Shown here: in pieces, positions 55,388 through 63,726 of the stretch
How the letters are laid out: the number at the start of each line of letters is the position of its first letter
How positions within the stretch are numbered: the first letter of the stretch is position 1
Assembly (NCBI RefSeq): GCF_039822265.1
Contig: NZ_JBAJEX010000001.1
Coordinates: 496,001-560,000, forward strand
Direction: 5' to 3'
Length of the DNA: 64,000 nt
DNA from: Thiobacter sp. AK1
GTDB taxonomy: Bacteria; Pseudomonadota; Gammaproteobacteria; Burkholderiales; Thiobacteraceae
The notes under the pieces: generated by a model
The model's database searches: none
Told to the model about the DNA's origin: nothing
The model's input: the letters and a program-made list of their open reading frames with translations, nothing else
Translations under genes and position numbers: made by a program

Positions 55388-55411
55388 GGCGGTTGACCGG
55401 CTCAAGCCGCC
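55388..55411. promoter_or_regulatory. Inverted repeat in the divergent cyanophycin promoter region
   Basis: GGCGGTTGA faces TCAAGCCGCC, with one unpaired base and the loop CCGGC. It lies between the divergent ABC transporter and synthetase genes and could be an operator or a REP-like relic. Confidence 0.3.
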
Positions 55412-55565
55412 TGGACGACACCCAGGCATCCAGGAAAGGCGCTTTTCGGTTATGCTTCGCAATTTTTCGCAGGAGCGGCCTAGTGCCGCATTATATCCCA
55501 GTGCATCCATTCTCCTTCGCCTGGCCGAAGCTGCAGGGCTGGAATGCGGTCAGCCACGCCCCATC

Positions 55566-57743
55566 ATGACGCGACGATCCATCGAATTTCTGCGCATCGT
55601 CTATCTGCGCGGTCCCAACATGTGGACTTATCGCCCGGTGCTGGAGGCCTGGGTGGACATTGGCGATCTGGAAGATGCGCCATCGAACACCATTCCGGGC
55701 TTCTATGAGCGCCTGACGGCCTGGCTGCCGGGCCTGGTGGAGCACCGCTGTGGGGTCGGGGAGCGGGGCGGCTTCCTGCTGCGCCTGCGTGAGGGCACCT
55801 GGCCGGCCCACATCCTAGAACACGTCACCATTGAGCTCATGAACCTCGCCGGCATGAAGGTGGGTTTCGGCAAGGCGCGCAGCACCTCGGTGCGCGGGGT
55901 GTACAAGGTGGTGGTGCGTACCCGCCACGAGACAGTCGGCCGCGCCTGCCTGGAAGCGGCGCGCGATCTGGTGATGGCCGCCATCGAGGACAAACCCTTC
56001 GACGTCCCTGCCACCGTCGAACGCCTGCGCGACCTGGCGGACCGGCTTTGCTTGGGTCCTTCCACCACCTCCATCGTCGATGCGGCCACGGACCGGGGTA
56101 TCCCCCACATCCGCCTCACCGACGGCAATCTGGTGCAACTGGGCTACGGTGCCAAAAGCCGCCGCATCTGGACCGCCGAAACCGACCGCACACCGGCCAT
56201 CGCCGAATCGATCGCCGGCGACAAAGATCTCACCAAGCGCCTGCTCGCTGCCTGCGGCGTACCCGTGCCCCAGGGCAGCATCGTCAAGACAGCCGCCGAA
56301 GCCTGGGAGGCCGCCCAAGACATCGGCCTGCCGGTGGCGGTGAAACCCGTGGACGCCAACCACGGGCGCGGCGTATCCCTCGAGCTCAACACGCGGGAGG
56401 AAATCGAGGCCGCGTTCCACCTGGCCGAGCAGGAAGGCAGCGAGGTGATCGTGGAACGCTTCGTGCCGGGTAACGAACACCGCCTGTTGGTGGTGGGTGG
56501 CAAGTTGGTGGCCGCCGCCAAAGGCGAGAGCGCCTGGGTGACGGGCGATGGACGCTCCACCGTGGCGGAACTGATCGATAGCCAGATCAACACCGACCCG
56601 CGCCGCGGCACCACCGAGGATTATCCGCTCAACGTCATCCGCATCGAGGAAGATCCCGCCGTGCGTCTGGAGCTCGCGCGGCAGGGCTATCGCGGCGAGG
56701 ACGTGCCCGCCGCGGGCACGCGCATCCTCATCCAGCGTAACGGCAATGTAGCCTTCGACGTCACCGACCGGGTTCATCCGGAAGTCGCGGCGGCCGCCTG
56801 CCTCGCGGCACGCATCGTGGGCCTGGACGTGGCGGGCATCGACCTGGTGGCGGAGGACATCTCCCGTCCCCTGCAGGAGCAGGGCGGGGCCATTGTCGAG
56901 GTCAACGCCGGGCCGGGACTACTCATGCATCTGAAGCCGGCCGAAGGCAAACCGCGACCGGTGGGACGCGCCATCGTCGATCACCTGTTTCCGGAGAACA
57001 CCACCGGGCGGATCCCCGTGGTGGGCATCACCGGCCGCCGCGGCACCACGCTCATCGCCCGCCTCACCACCTTGCTGCTGCAACTCGCCGGCCGGCGCAC
57101 CGGGCTTGCCTGCCGCGACGGTGTGTTCTTCGATCGTCGCCACGTCACCCCCCGCGACGGCTGCCGTTGGATCGCCGGCCACCAACTGCTCATGAACCGC
57201 ATGGCCGATGCCGCGGTGTTCGAGACACCGGTGGAAATGATCCTCGACGAAGGCCTACCCTATGACCGCTGCCAGGTGGGCATCGTCACCGACGTCTCCG
57301 GCTGGGAGCAGCTTTCGCGCTACTACATTCACGGCGCCGACCAGCTCTACACCGTGCTGCGCACCCAGGTGGACGTGGTGCTGCCCGATGGCGTGGCGGT
57401 GCTCAACGCCCACGATCCCCTGGCGACGAAGATGGCGGAGTTGTGCGATGGCGCGGTCATCCTCTATGGCCGCGAGGGCGGCCTCGACGCCATTGCGCGC
57501 CACCGCGCCGAAGGGGGTTTGGCGCTGTTCGTCCGCGATGGCGCGATCATCCGCGCCATGGGCCTGGAGGAACGCGAGTTCACGCGCCTCGATACCATCG
57601 CCCTGTTGCAAAAGACCGGGGAAACTGGGCTTGAGAGCGTGCTCGCTGCCATCGCCGCCAGTCTCGCGCTCGGTCTGCCGGAGGAACTCATCCGCACCGG
57701 CATCGAAACCTGCGATCCGGCCCAGGTGGGCCTTCCCGGCTGA
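55566..57743 (+). CDS. Cyanophycin synthetase paralogue, CphA2-like with inactive Mur-ligase P-loop
   Basis: A 725-residue protein with the CphA N-terminal domain ('RIVYLRGPNMWTYRPVLEAW'), a complete ATP-grasp domain (about 215-480; 'LPVAVKPVDANHGRG' and 'GAIVEVNAGPG' are present) and a partial Mur-ligase-like domain. At residues 490-495 the P-loop reads GRRGTT where the partner gene has GTNGKT, so the essential lysine is lost. The C-terminal Mur domain is absent (about 140 residues shorter). This resembles cyanobacterial CphA2, which joins beta-Asp-Arg dipeptides with the ATP-grasp site only. The start is uncertain (ATG 55566 by family; ATG 55452 possible). Confidence 0.85.
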   Translation: MTRRSIEFLRIVYLRGPNMWTYRPVLEAWVDIGDLEDAPSNTIPGFYERLTAWLPGLVEHRCGVGERGGFLLRLREGTWPAHILEHVTIELMNLAGMKVGFGKARSTSVRGVYKVVVRTRHETVGRACLEAARDLVMAAIEDKPFDVPATVERLRDLADRLCLGPSTTSIVDAATDRGIPHIRLTDGNLVQLGYGAKSRRIWTAETDRTPAIAESIAGDKDLTKRLLAACGVPVPQGSIVKTAAEAWEAAQDIGLPVAVKPVDANHGRGVSLELNTREEIEAAFHLAEQEGSEVIVERFVPGNEHRLLVVGGKLVAAAKGESAWVTGDGRSTVAELIDSQINTDPRRGTTEDYPLNVIRIEEDPAVRLELARQGYRGEDVPAAGTRILIQRNGNVAFDVTDRVHPEVAAAACLAARIVGLDVAGIDLVAEDISRPLQEQGGAIVEVNAGPGLLMHLKPAEGKPRPVGRAIVDHLFPENTTGRIPVVGITGRRGTTLIARLTTLLLQLAGRRTGLACRDGVFFDRRHVTPRDGCRWIAGHQLLMNRMADAAVFETPVEMILDEGLPYDRCQVGIVTDVSGWEQLSRYYIHGADQLYTVLRTQVDVVLPDGVAVLNAHDPLATKMAELCDGAVILYGREGGLDAIARHRAEGGLALFVRDGAIIRAMGLEEREFTRLDTIALLQKTGETGLESVLAAIAASLALGLPEELIRTGIETCDPAQVGLPG

Positions 57744-57753
57744 AGGACGAACC

Positions 57754-60345
57754 ATGGAACTCCAGCGCGTGCGCGCCCTGCGCGGTCCCAACGTGTGGAG
57801 CCGCCACACTTCCATCGAGGCCGTAGCCAGCCTCGCGCCCGAGGAAATCCAGATCGGCGCAATGCCCGGATTCGAGACCCGGTTGCGGGCACGCTTCCCG
57901 GACATCGGCGCCATGCGCCCGATCGGCTTTGAGGGCGACATCTCGCTCGCCCATGCGCTTGCTTTTGCCGCCTTGGGGCTACAGGCTCAGGCCGGCTGTC
58001 CCGTGAGCTTCTGCCACACCGCCCCGACGGTGGAGCCAGGCATTTATCGGATAGTGTTCGAATACACCGAAGAGGCGGTGGGTCGCCTGGCCTTGGAGCT
58101 CGCACAACGTTTGATTGAAGCCGCGCGCGAGGATGTGCCCTTCGACCTGGCGGCGGCGCTTTCCCGCTTGCGCGAGCTGGACGAGGACGTGCGCCTGGGG
58201 CCGTCCACCGGCGCCATCGTGCAGGCCGCCGTCGCGCGGGGCATTCCCTACCAACGGCTCACCGAAGGCAGCATGGTGCAGTTCGGCTGGGGTGCCAAGC
58301 AGCGGCGCATCCAAGCCGCGGAAACCGACTGGTCCAGCGCCATCGCCGAAGACATTGCCAAGGACAAGGATCTCACCAAGATGCTGCTGGAAGCGGCCGG
58401 CGTGCCGGTGCCCACCGGCCAGCCCGTGACCGATGCCGAAACCGGCTGGCAGGTGGCCGAGACCATCGGCCTGCCGGTGGTAGTGAAGCCGCGCGACGGC
58501 AACCAGGGCAAAGGCGTGACTGTCAACGTCACCGACCGCGAGCAGTTTTTGCGCGCCTTCGCCGCTGCTGCCGAGTTCGGCCCCGAGGTGTTGGTGGAAC
58601 GTTTCATTCCGGGCCATGATCACCGCCTGCTGGTGGTAGGTCACCAGATGGTGGCTGCCGCCCGTCGCGAGCCACCCCACGTCATCGGCGACGGGGTGCA
58701 CACGGTGCGCGAGCTGGTGGATCAGGTGAACAGCGATCCCCGCCGTGGCGAAGGCCACGCCACCTTATTGACCAAGATCCGCTTCGACGACATCGCCCTT
58801 GCGCAACTCGCCGCCCAAGGCCTTGCCGCCGACTCGATCCCGGAAAAAGGTCGGCGCGTCCTGCTACGCAACAACGCCAACCTCTCGACCGGCGGCACTG
58901 CCACCGACGTCACCGACGACGTGCACCCGGAGGTGGCGGCCCGCGCCGTGGAAGCAGCGCAGATGGTAGGCCTGGACATTTGTGGCGTGGACGTGGTGTG
59001 CGAAACGGTAATGAAGCCGCTGGAAGAACAAGGTGGCGGCATCGTGGAAGTCAATGCCGCCCCCGGTCTGCGCATGCATCTCGCGCCCTCGTTCGGCAAG
59101 CCGCGCGCAGTCGGAGAAGCCATCATCAACTGGATGTTCCCGCCTGGCGAAGACGGGCGCATCCCGCTGGTGGCGGTCACCGGCACAAACGGCAAGACCA
59201 CCACGGTGCGACTCATCGCCCATCTGCTCGACGTCGCTGGCCACCGCGTGGGCATGACGCTCACCGATGGCGTGTTCGTCGATGGCAAGCAGATCGACAC
59301 TGGCGACTGTAGCGGCCCCAAAAGCGCGCGCAACGTGCTCATGCACCCGGACGTCACCGCGGCGGTGCTGGAGACCGCCCGGGGCGGGCTATTGCGCGAA
59401 GGACTCGGCTTCGATCGCTGCAAGGTGGCGGTGGTCACCAACGTGGGCAGCGGCGACCACCTCGGTCTCAATTTCATCCACAGCGTGGACGAGCTTGCGG
59501 TGGTCAAGCGCGTGATCGTGCAGAACGTGGCCCCCGACGGGATGGCCGTGCTCAATGCCTGCGACCCGCGGGTGGCCGACATGGCAGTGCACTGTCCAGG
59601 CAGCGTCACCTTCTTCGCTCACGACGTGCACCACCCGGTGGCTGCCGCTCAGCGCGCCCAGGGCAAGCGTCTGGTGTTCCGCGAGGGCGGCGATATCGTC
59701 GCATCGGAAGGAAATTTCGAGCTGCGCATCCCCTTGAGTGAAGTGCCCTTGACGCGCAACGGCACGATCGGCTTTCAGATCGACAACACCATGGCGGCGG
59801 TCGGCGCAGCCTGGGCGCTGGGACTCGACTGGAACATCATCCGCCGAGGACTGATCACTTTCGTCTCTGATACTTTGCGCGCACCGGGCCGTTTCAACGT
59901 GTTCGACTACCGGGGCGCGACCGTGATCGCCGACTATGGCCACAACGCCGACGCCATGCGTGCCTTGGTGCAAGCCTTGGAAGCCATGCCGGCGCGGCGC
60001 CGCAGCGTGGTTCTGAGCGCCGCCGGCGACCGCCGCGACGAGGACATCCGCGCCCAGGCCGCGATTCTTGGCCAAGCCTTCGACCACCTGATCCTGTACG
60101 AAGACGCGTGCCTGCGTGGCCGCGCCCCAGGCGAAACCTTCGCCCTCATGCGCGAGGGTCTCGCTCAGGCCCTTCGCGCAACAAGAATCGAAGAGATCCG
60201 GGGGGAATTCGCCGCCATCGACCACGCCCTCGATCACCTCGAGCCCGGCGACCTCTGCCTCATCCTGGTGGACCAAGTGGACGAAGCACTCGCCCATCTG
60301 CAAAACCGTATCGCCCAGGCCGCTGCCCACCCATCACCGGCGTGA
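57754..60345 (+). CDS. cphA: Cyanophycin synthetase
   Basis: An 863-residue full-length CphA that builds cyanophycin (an Asp backbone with Arg side chains) from Asp, Arg and ATP. An N-terminal domain (about 1-160, 'VRALRGPNVWSRH') is followed by an ATP-grasp domain (about 215-470), then a Mur-ligase-like domain with an intact P-loop 'GTNGKTTT' from residue 477, 'ETARGGLLREGLGFD', 'DYGHNADA' and 'AAGDRRDEDI'. All three catalytic parts appear functional. GAAGGACGAACC precedes the ATG, ten bases after the CphA2-like gene, so the two are co-transcribed. Confidence 0.95.
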   Translation: MELQRVRALRGPNVWSRHTSIEAVASLAPEEIQIGAMPGFETRLRARFPDIGAMRPIGFEGDISLAHALAFAALGLQAQAGCPVSFCHTAPTVEPGIYRIVFEYTEEAVGRLALELAQRLIEAAREDVPFDLAAALSRLRELDEDVRLGPSTGAIVQAAVARGIPYQRLTEGSMVQFGWGAKQRRIQAAETDWSSAIAEDIAKDKDLTKMLLEAAGVPVPTGQPVTDAETGWQVAETIGLPVVVKPRDGNQGKGVTVNVTDREQFLRAFAAAAEFGPEVLVERFIPGHDHRLLVVGHQMVAAARREPPHVIGDGVHTVRELVDQVNSDPRRGEGHATLLTKIRFDDIALAQLAAQGLAADSIPEKGRRVLLRNNANLSTGGTATDVTDDVHPEVAARAVEAAQMVGLDICGVDVVCETVMKPLEEQGGGIVEVNAAPGLRMHLAPSFGKPRAVGEAIINWMFPPGEDGRIPLVAVTGTNGKTTTVRLIAHLLDVAGHRVGMTLTDGVFVDGKQIDTGDCSGPKSARNVLMHPDVTAAVLETARGGLLREGLGFDRCKVAVVTNVGSGDHLGLNFIHSVDELAVVKRVIVQNVAPDGMAVLNACDPRVADMAVHCPGSVTFFAHDVHHPVAAAQRAQGKRLVFREGGDIVASEGNFELRIPLSEVPLTRNGTIGFQIDNTMAAVGAAWALGLDWNIIRRGLITFVSDTLRAPGRFNVFDYRGATVIADYGHNADAMRALVQALEAMPARRRSVVLSAAGDRRDEDIRAQAAILGQAFDHLILYEDACLRGRAPGETFALMREGLAQALRATRIEEIRGEFAAIDHALDHLEPGDLCLILVDQVDEALAHLQNRIAQAAAHPSPA

Positions 60346-60440
60346 GACGGGGCCTGGAAAGCGTCGGGCTCGATGCGCCCGCCTTCAGCTCGCCATAAGC
60401 GACCGCTAAGCGGGCCTTAAGTCCGAAAGGGCATCATCGC

Positions 60441-60460
60441 ACCCATTGGAACCCATTGGA
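60441..60460 (+). repeat. Tandem 10-base duplication upstream of the SHP gene
   Basis: ACCCATTGGA occurs twice in direct succession, ending nine bases before the ATG at 60470. It may affect translation start or simply be a slippage product. Confidence 0.5.
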
Positions 60461-60469
60461 GCGTGCGCC

Positions 60470-60877
60470 ATGAAAGCCCTTTCGTTCGTCATCGTCGTGA
60501 TTGCCGCACCTTCTGCCCTCGCCGCGACACCCGCAGAGCTGCTTGCGACCTATCGCGCCGAAGCCGCCAAAACGGCACCGAATTTCGCGCCTTCGGTGCA
60601 GCGTGGCGCCGAATTTTTTGCGCGGCGTTTCGGTGTATCGCCCCAGATGCCATCTTGCACCAGTTGTCATACCGAAAAACCGACGCAGGCTGGCCGCCAT
60701 GTCATCACCGAAAAGACGATCAAGCCGCTGGCGCCTGCTGCCAATGGCGAGCGTTTCACCGATCTGGCCAAAGCCGAGAAGTGGTTTCGTCGCAACTGCA
60801 AGGAGGTCGTCGGCCGCGAATGCACGGCGGCCGAGAAAGCCGATTTCGTCGCGTTCCTACTGGAGACGCGGCCATGA
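60470..60877 (+). CDS. SHP-type (DUF1924) monohaem cytochrome c
   Basis: A 135-residue periplasmic cytochrome with a signal peptide (about 1-19) and one haem c site, CTSCH at residues 63-67. It matches DUF1924, the family of Rhodobacter sphaeroides haem protein SHP. In SHP an asparagine is the sixth haem ligand and can leave to let oxygen or nitric oxide bind, next to a disulfide. Here N109 is followed by C110 with a second cysteine at 118, which fits that arrangement. It overlaps the diheme cytochrome gene by four bases. Confidence 0.9.
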   Translation: MKALSFVIVVIAAPSALAATPAELLATYRAEAAKTAPNFAPSVQRGAEFFARRFGVSPQMPSCTSCHTEKPTQAGRHVITEKTIKPLAPAANGERFTDLAKAEKWFRRNCKEVVGRECTAAEKADFVAFLLETRP

Positions 60878-61368
60878 AAACGACAGCGTTTTGGAGCGGC
60901 ATCGTGCTCATCTCACTGTCCGCCGTGGCGCTTGCCGACACGCGTAACCTGTCCGCCGACGGGCCGCCGATTTTTCAAGCCGAGTGTGGAAGCTGTCACA
61001 TCGCCTTCCCGCCGCAGCTCATGGCCGCAGAAGACTGGAAACGCGTGATGGCAAAACTCGACAAGCATTACGGCGAGGATGCCAGTGTCGATGAGCGCAG
61101 CCGGCACGAGCTCGAGCAATTCCTAGTACGCAACGCCGGCAGTGCGTCGACGCTTGGCGTCGCGACGACCCAAGCCAATGCCCTGCCTCGGCTGACGCGG
61201 ACCGCCTGGTTCTTGCGTAAGCACCGCCAAGTATCGCCGGCCGACTGGCGTCATCCGAAGGTGAGGACGCCGGCCAATTGCGCTGCGTGCCATCGCAGGG
61301 CGGCGGAAGGACGTTTTCACGAAAGAGAAATCACCATGCCCGACGGACGTCGGTGGGAGGATCGATGA
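60874..61368 (+). CDS. Diheme cytochrome c (DHC)
   Basis: A 164-residue periplasmic diheme cytochrome with a signal peptide (about 1-21), first haem site CGSCH at residues 38-42 and second CAACH near residue 139. It matches the DHC family that delivers electrons from the membrane cytochrome b to SHP. Both flanking genes overlap it by four bases (ATGA), the typical shp-dhc-cytochrome b operon. Confidence 0.9.
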   Translation: MKTTAFWSGIVLISLSAVALADTRNLSADGPPIFQAECGSCHIAFPPQLMAAEDWKRVMAKLDKHYGEDASVDERSRHELEQFLVRNAGSASTLGVATTQANALPRLTRTAWFLRKHRQVSPADWRHPKVRTPANCAACHRRAAEGRFHEREITMPDGRRWEDR

Positions 61369-61973
61369 TCAAGACCATACTGGTCTGGGATGCGCCGGTG
61401 CGCATCGGTCACTGGTTGATGGTGGTCGCCTTTGCACTCGCCTGGGCGACTGGTGAAAGCGAGCAATGGCGGCTCATCCATGCAGGCGCAGGGGGTGCCC
61501 TGGTCGGTGTGGTGGCGTTTCGCCTGCTGTGGGGTGTGATCGGCAGCCGACATGCGCGTTTTGCGGATTTCGTGCGCCCGCCAGCGGCGGCGCTCGCCTA
61601 CCTGGCGCGACTCTTGCACGGCCAAGCTCCCCATTACACCGGCCACAATCCTGCCGGAGCATGGGCAATCCTGCTCTTACTCGCGCTTGGTCTCGCGACG
61701 GGCGCAAGCGGCTGGCTCGCCTACAACGATTTTGGTGGACATCTGATCGGGACACTACACGAGGCACTGGCCGATGGAATGCTGACCGTCGTCGGCGCGC
61801 ATGTCGCCGGCGTGATTCTGGGTAGCGTCGTCCATCGCGAGAACCTGGTCAAGGCCATGATCACGGGCAAAAAGCTTGGCAAACCCGACGAGGCAATCGC
61901 TTCGGCTCAGGCCTGGGCGGTACCACTTCTGGCAGCAAGCGCCCTGGCCGCCGCTTGGTTCCTATCCCGCTAG
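61365..61973 (+). CDS. Cytochrome b561-type membrane protein of the SHP operon
   Basis: A 202-residue inner-membrane protein with four main hydrophobic helices and a fifth at the C-terminus. 'VWDAPVRIGHWLMV' is the usual N-terminus of the cytochrome b/Ni-hydrogenase b family, with further histidines (LIHAGAG, LHEALADG, GAHVAGV) as haem b ligands. It should take electrons from quinol for the diheme cytochrome and SHP. It overlaps the DHC gene by four bases, and a perfect hairpin follows its stop. Confidence 0.9.
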   Translation: MIKTILVWDAPVRIGHWLMVVAFALAWATGESEQWRLIHAGAGGALVGVVAFRLLWGVIGSRHARFADFVRPPAAALAYLARLLHGQAPHYTGHNPAGAWAILLLLALGLATGASGWLAYNDFGGHLIGTLHEALADGMLTVVGAHVAGVILGSVVHRENLVKAMITGKKLGKPDEAIASAQAWAVPLLAASALAAAWFLSR

Positions 61974-61990
61974 CGTGCACGGGGTGCACG
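61974..61990 (+). terminator. Hairpin after the SHP operon
   Basis: CGTGCAC and GTGCACG form a perfect 7-bp stem around GGG, directly after the TAG stop. The following TTAGTCG is not a T run, so termination is only possible, not certain. Confidence 0.45.
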
Positions 61991-62099
61991 TTAGTCGAGA
62001 ACGCCCACGCGCCAAGCATCGGGGTCATGGCATAGCAAACGTCCGGGGCCAACCCGGGCGGTGTCTTGTCTGCCGCTGTGGGCGCGATGCCCCCTCGCC

Positions 62100-62515
62100 C
62101 GCGCGACGATGCTTCACGATGCCCCACCATGAAGCGGGGATCGCCTCCATCGCCGGCTTTATAGAGTTGGCGCAGCCTGCGGTCTACGTCACGGATCGCC
62201 TCCCAGTCACGGGGCACGGCCAGGTAGCGCTCACGCAACGCGGCCCGTGCCCGGGCGATTTCCAGGTCCAGCTGACGCTGGCGCTCGAGCCACTCCGCCT
62301 CGATGCGCGCCAAGGCCTCGCGCTGGGCTAGCCGAGGTGTCCGCTTCCACACCCCAGCCACAGCAGGTTTCGTCGGCGAACTCGTCCATCATGGACATGT
62401 CATGGTGCAAGCCCGCCCAGCCGCCCTGCCAAGCCCCACCTCCGAAGGCAAGCAAACCGGTAGCCAGCAGAAGACCCGACCACACCGCAAGCCAAAGTAC
62501 GGTCCGTGCGGCCAT
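62100..62515 (-). pseudogene. Frameshifted membrane-anchored protein (metal-sensor-like)
   Basis: One frame starting at ATG 62515 encodes an N-terminal hydrophobic anchor and a His/Met/Cys-containing stretch ('LHHDMSMMDEF', 'ETCCGWG') and then turns into an unlikely Gly/Arg-rich sequence ending at 62231. From about 62330 leftwards a second frame encodes a plausible continuous helix ('REALARIEAEWLERQRQLD' and on to about 62150), like the helical part of CnrX/zinc-resistance-type periplasmic sensors. A one- or two-base indel would join them. It starts three bases after the SHOCT gene. The left boundary is approximate. A sequencing error is equally possible. Confidence 0.5.
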
Positions 62516-62518
62516 GGC

Positions 62519-62749
62519 TCAATCCTTCAGGTCTTGGGCACGCTTGCGGAATTCTTCCTCGTCGATCTCACCGCGGGCGTAGCGTTCCTTGAGGATCTTA
62601 AGCGCGCGGTTGCTGGATGGAGTCGAGCCGCCCGCGCCGGGGAGCCACTTCACCAGCGCCACGATGCCGACGATCACCAGCACCCAGAACAGGATCATGA
62701 ACAGCCAGCCGAATCCCCCCATGCCATATCCGAACCCGTAGCCCATCAT
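62519..62749 (-). CDS. Small membrane protein with SHOCT domain
   Basis: A 76-residue protein: a Gly/Met/Phe-rich start ([12 protein letters not shown]), one transmembrane helix (about 15-35) and a C-terminal SHOCT motif ('[19 protein letters not shown]'). SHOCT tails occur on many small membrane proteins and are thought to mediate oligomerisation. GGAGCACGAC precedes the first of two ATG codons. It lies in the minus-strand copper/haem gene group, between the cytochrome c gene and the frameshifted gene. Function unknown. Confidence 0.87.
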   Translation of the reverse strand: MMGYGFGYGMGGFGWLFMILFWVLVIVGIVALVKWLPGAGGSTPSSNRALKILKERYARGEIDEEEFRKRAQDLKD

Positions 62750-62856
62750 CGTCGTGCTCCTTTCCGTGGAATCCGTGACCGCACGCCGCCTGGCGCAGCC
62801 GTTAGCACACTATAGGCCAGCCGCGCCCGTTTCACCGGCTATTTGCGCGGGCCATT

Positions 62857-63342
62857 TCACCGGGCATTGCGCTCGATCTCCAGCCATTGTGCATAGACCG
62901 CATCCGGCCAGCGTGCCACCAGCCAGTCGATGATGGCCTCGATGTCGCCCTCCGACAGCTTGTCGCGGAAGGCCGGCATGTTGCCTCCGAGACGGCCGGT
63001 GCCCTCGCGTATGGTCAGGCGCAGGATGGCGCGCGGGTGATGCCAGGCATGGGCGCTGCCGTCCAGCGGCGGGGGTGGATATTTGCCGTCGGCGCCGGGC
63101 GTGCGCCAATTGGGCGTGCCCTCGGCGCGGCTGCCGTGGCATGCCGCGCAGTGCGCGGCGAACAAGCGGGCGCCCTGTTCGGCTCGCGTGGGATCGATGC
63201 CCCGCCGGCGCGCCACCGCCGGATCGGGCAGCACGGCGGCCGCGCTCGCCACGGGCGCGGGCGGTGACGAGGCGCGTTTCTCCTCCTTGGAGCAGGCCAT
63301 AAGGGCCAGCCCCGTCAAGAGCAGGACAAGCCAGCCTTTCAC
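62857..63342 (-). CDS. c-type cytochrome lipoprotein
   Basis: A 161-residue monohaem cytochrome c. The N-terminus is a lipoprotein signal with lipobox LMAC (Cys17), so it should be anchored to a membrane facing the periplasm. After a Ser/Pro/Ala linker the class I cytochrome domain has CAACH near residue 66 and a Met ligand candidate in 'GGNMPAFRDKLSE'. It starts with GTG (63342), overlapping the stop of the CusF-like gene by four bases. A role as electron acceptor beside the cupredoxin is inferred from position. Confidence 0.88.
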   Translation of the reverse strand: MKGWLVLLLTGLALMACSKEEKRASSPPAPVASAAAVLPDPAVARRRGIDPTRAEQGARLFAAHCAACHGSRAEGTPNWRTPGADGKYPPPPLDGSAHAWHHPRAILRLTIREGTGRLGGNMPAFRDKLSEGDIEAIIDWLVARWPDAVYAQWLEIERNAR

Positions 63343-63695
63343 GAACCGGCCTTTTCGATCCGCGTGATCAAAAGCCCCGCGGCGTCCTTCTCCAGCTGGA
63401 AGCGGACCTTGTCTCCGGGCGCGAGCCCCTCGAGTAGCGCCTTGTCCTTGACCCGGAAGAACATGTTCATGGCCGGCCAGCCGAGCGCAGGAATAGGCTC
63501 GTGGTCGATTCTAACCTTGCCCTGGTCGGCCTTGACCTGGCGCACCACACCGACACCCGCGATGGCGCTTTGGGCCTCGCCTTGGGCCATGTGCCTGCCA
63601 CCCGGCATGTCGCCATGGGCCATGCCGGGCTCGGCCGCTACGGGCAAGGCGATGCCCAGCGCCACCAGGCTTGCGAAGAAGATGGGGAATTTCAT
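63339..63695 (-). CDS. CusF-like periplasmic copper-binding protein
   Basis: A 118-residue exported protein with a signal peptide (about 1-21), a His/Met-rich stretch ('MAHGDMPGGRHMAQG') and a CusF domain. The Cu(I) site is exact: His, seven residues, Trp, two residues, Met, one residue, Met ('HEPIPALGWPAMNM'). In CusF this site carries Cu(I) or Ag(I) to an efflux pump. AAGGAGG lies upstream of the ATG. It follows the cupredoxin gene by 31 bases and overlaps the cytochrome gene by four. Confidence 0.92.
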   Translation of the reverse strand: MKFPIFFASLVALGIALPVAAEPGMAHGDMPGGRHMAQGEAQSAIAGVGVVRQVKADQGKVRIDHEPIPALGWPAMNMFFRVKDKALLEGLAPGDKVRFQLEKDAAGLLITRIEKAGS

Positions 63696-63726
63696 GTCGT
63701 ACCTCCTTGTGTGAAACGATGAATCG

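Noticed and set aside
57262..57753. Upstream extension of the cphA reading frame into the CphA2-like gene
   Set aside because: The family N-terminus begins at 57754 with a good ribosome-binding site; the extension lies in another frame of a real gene.
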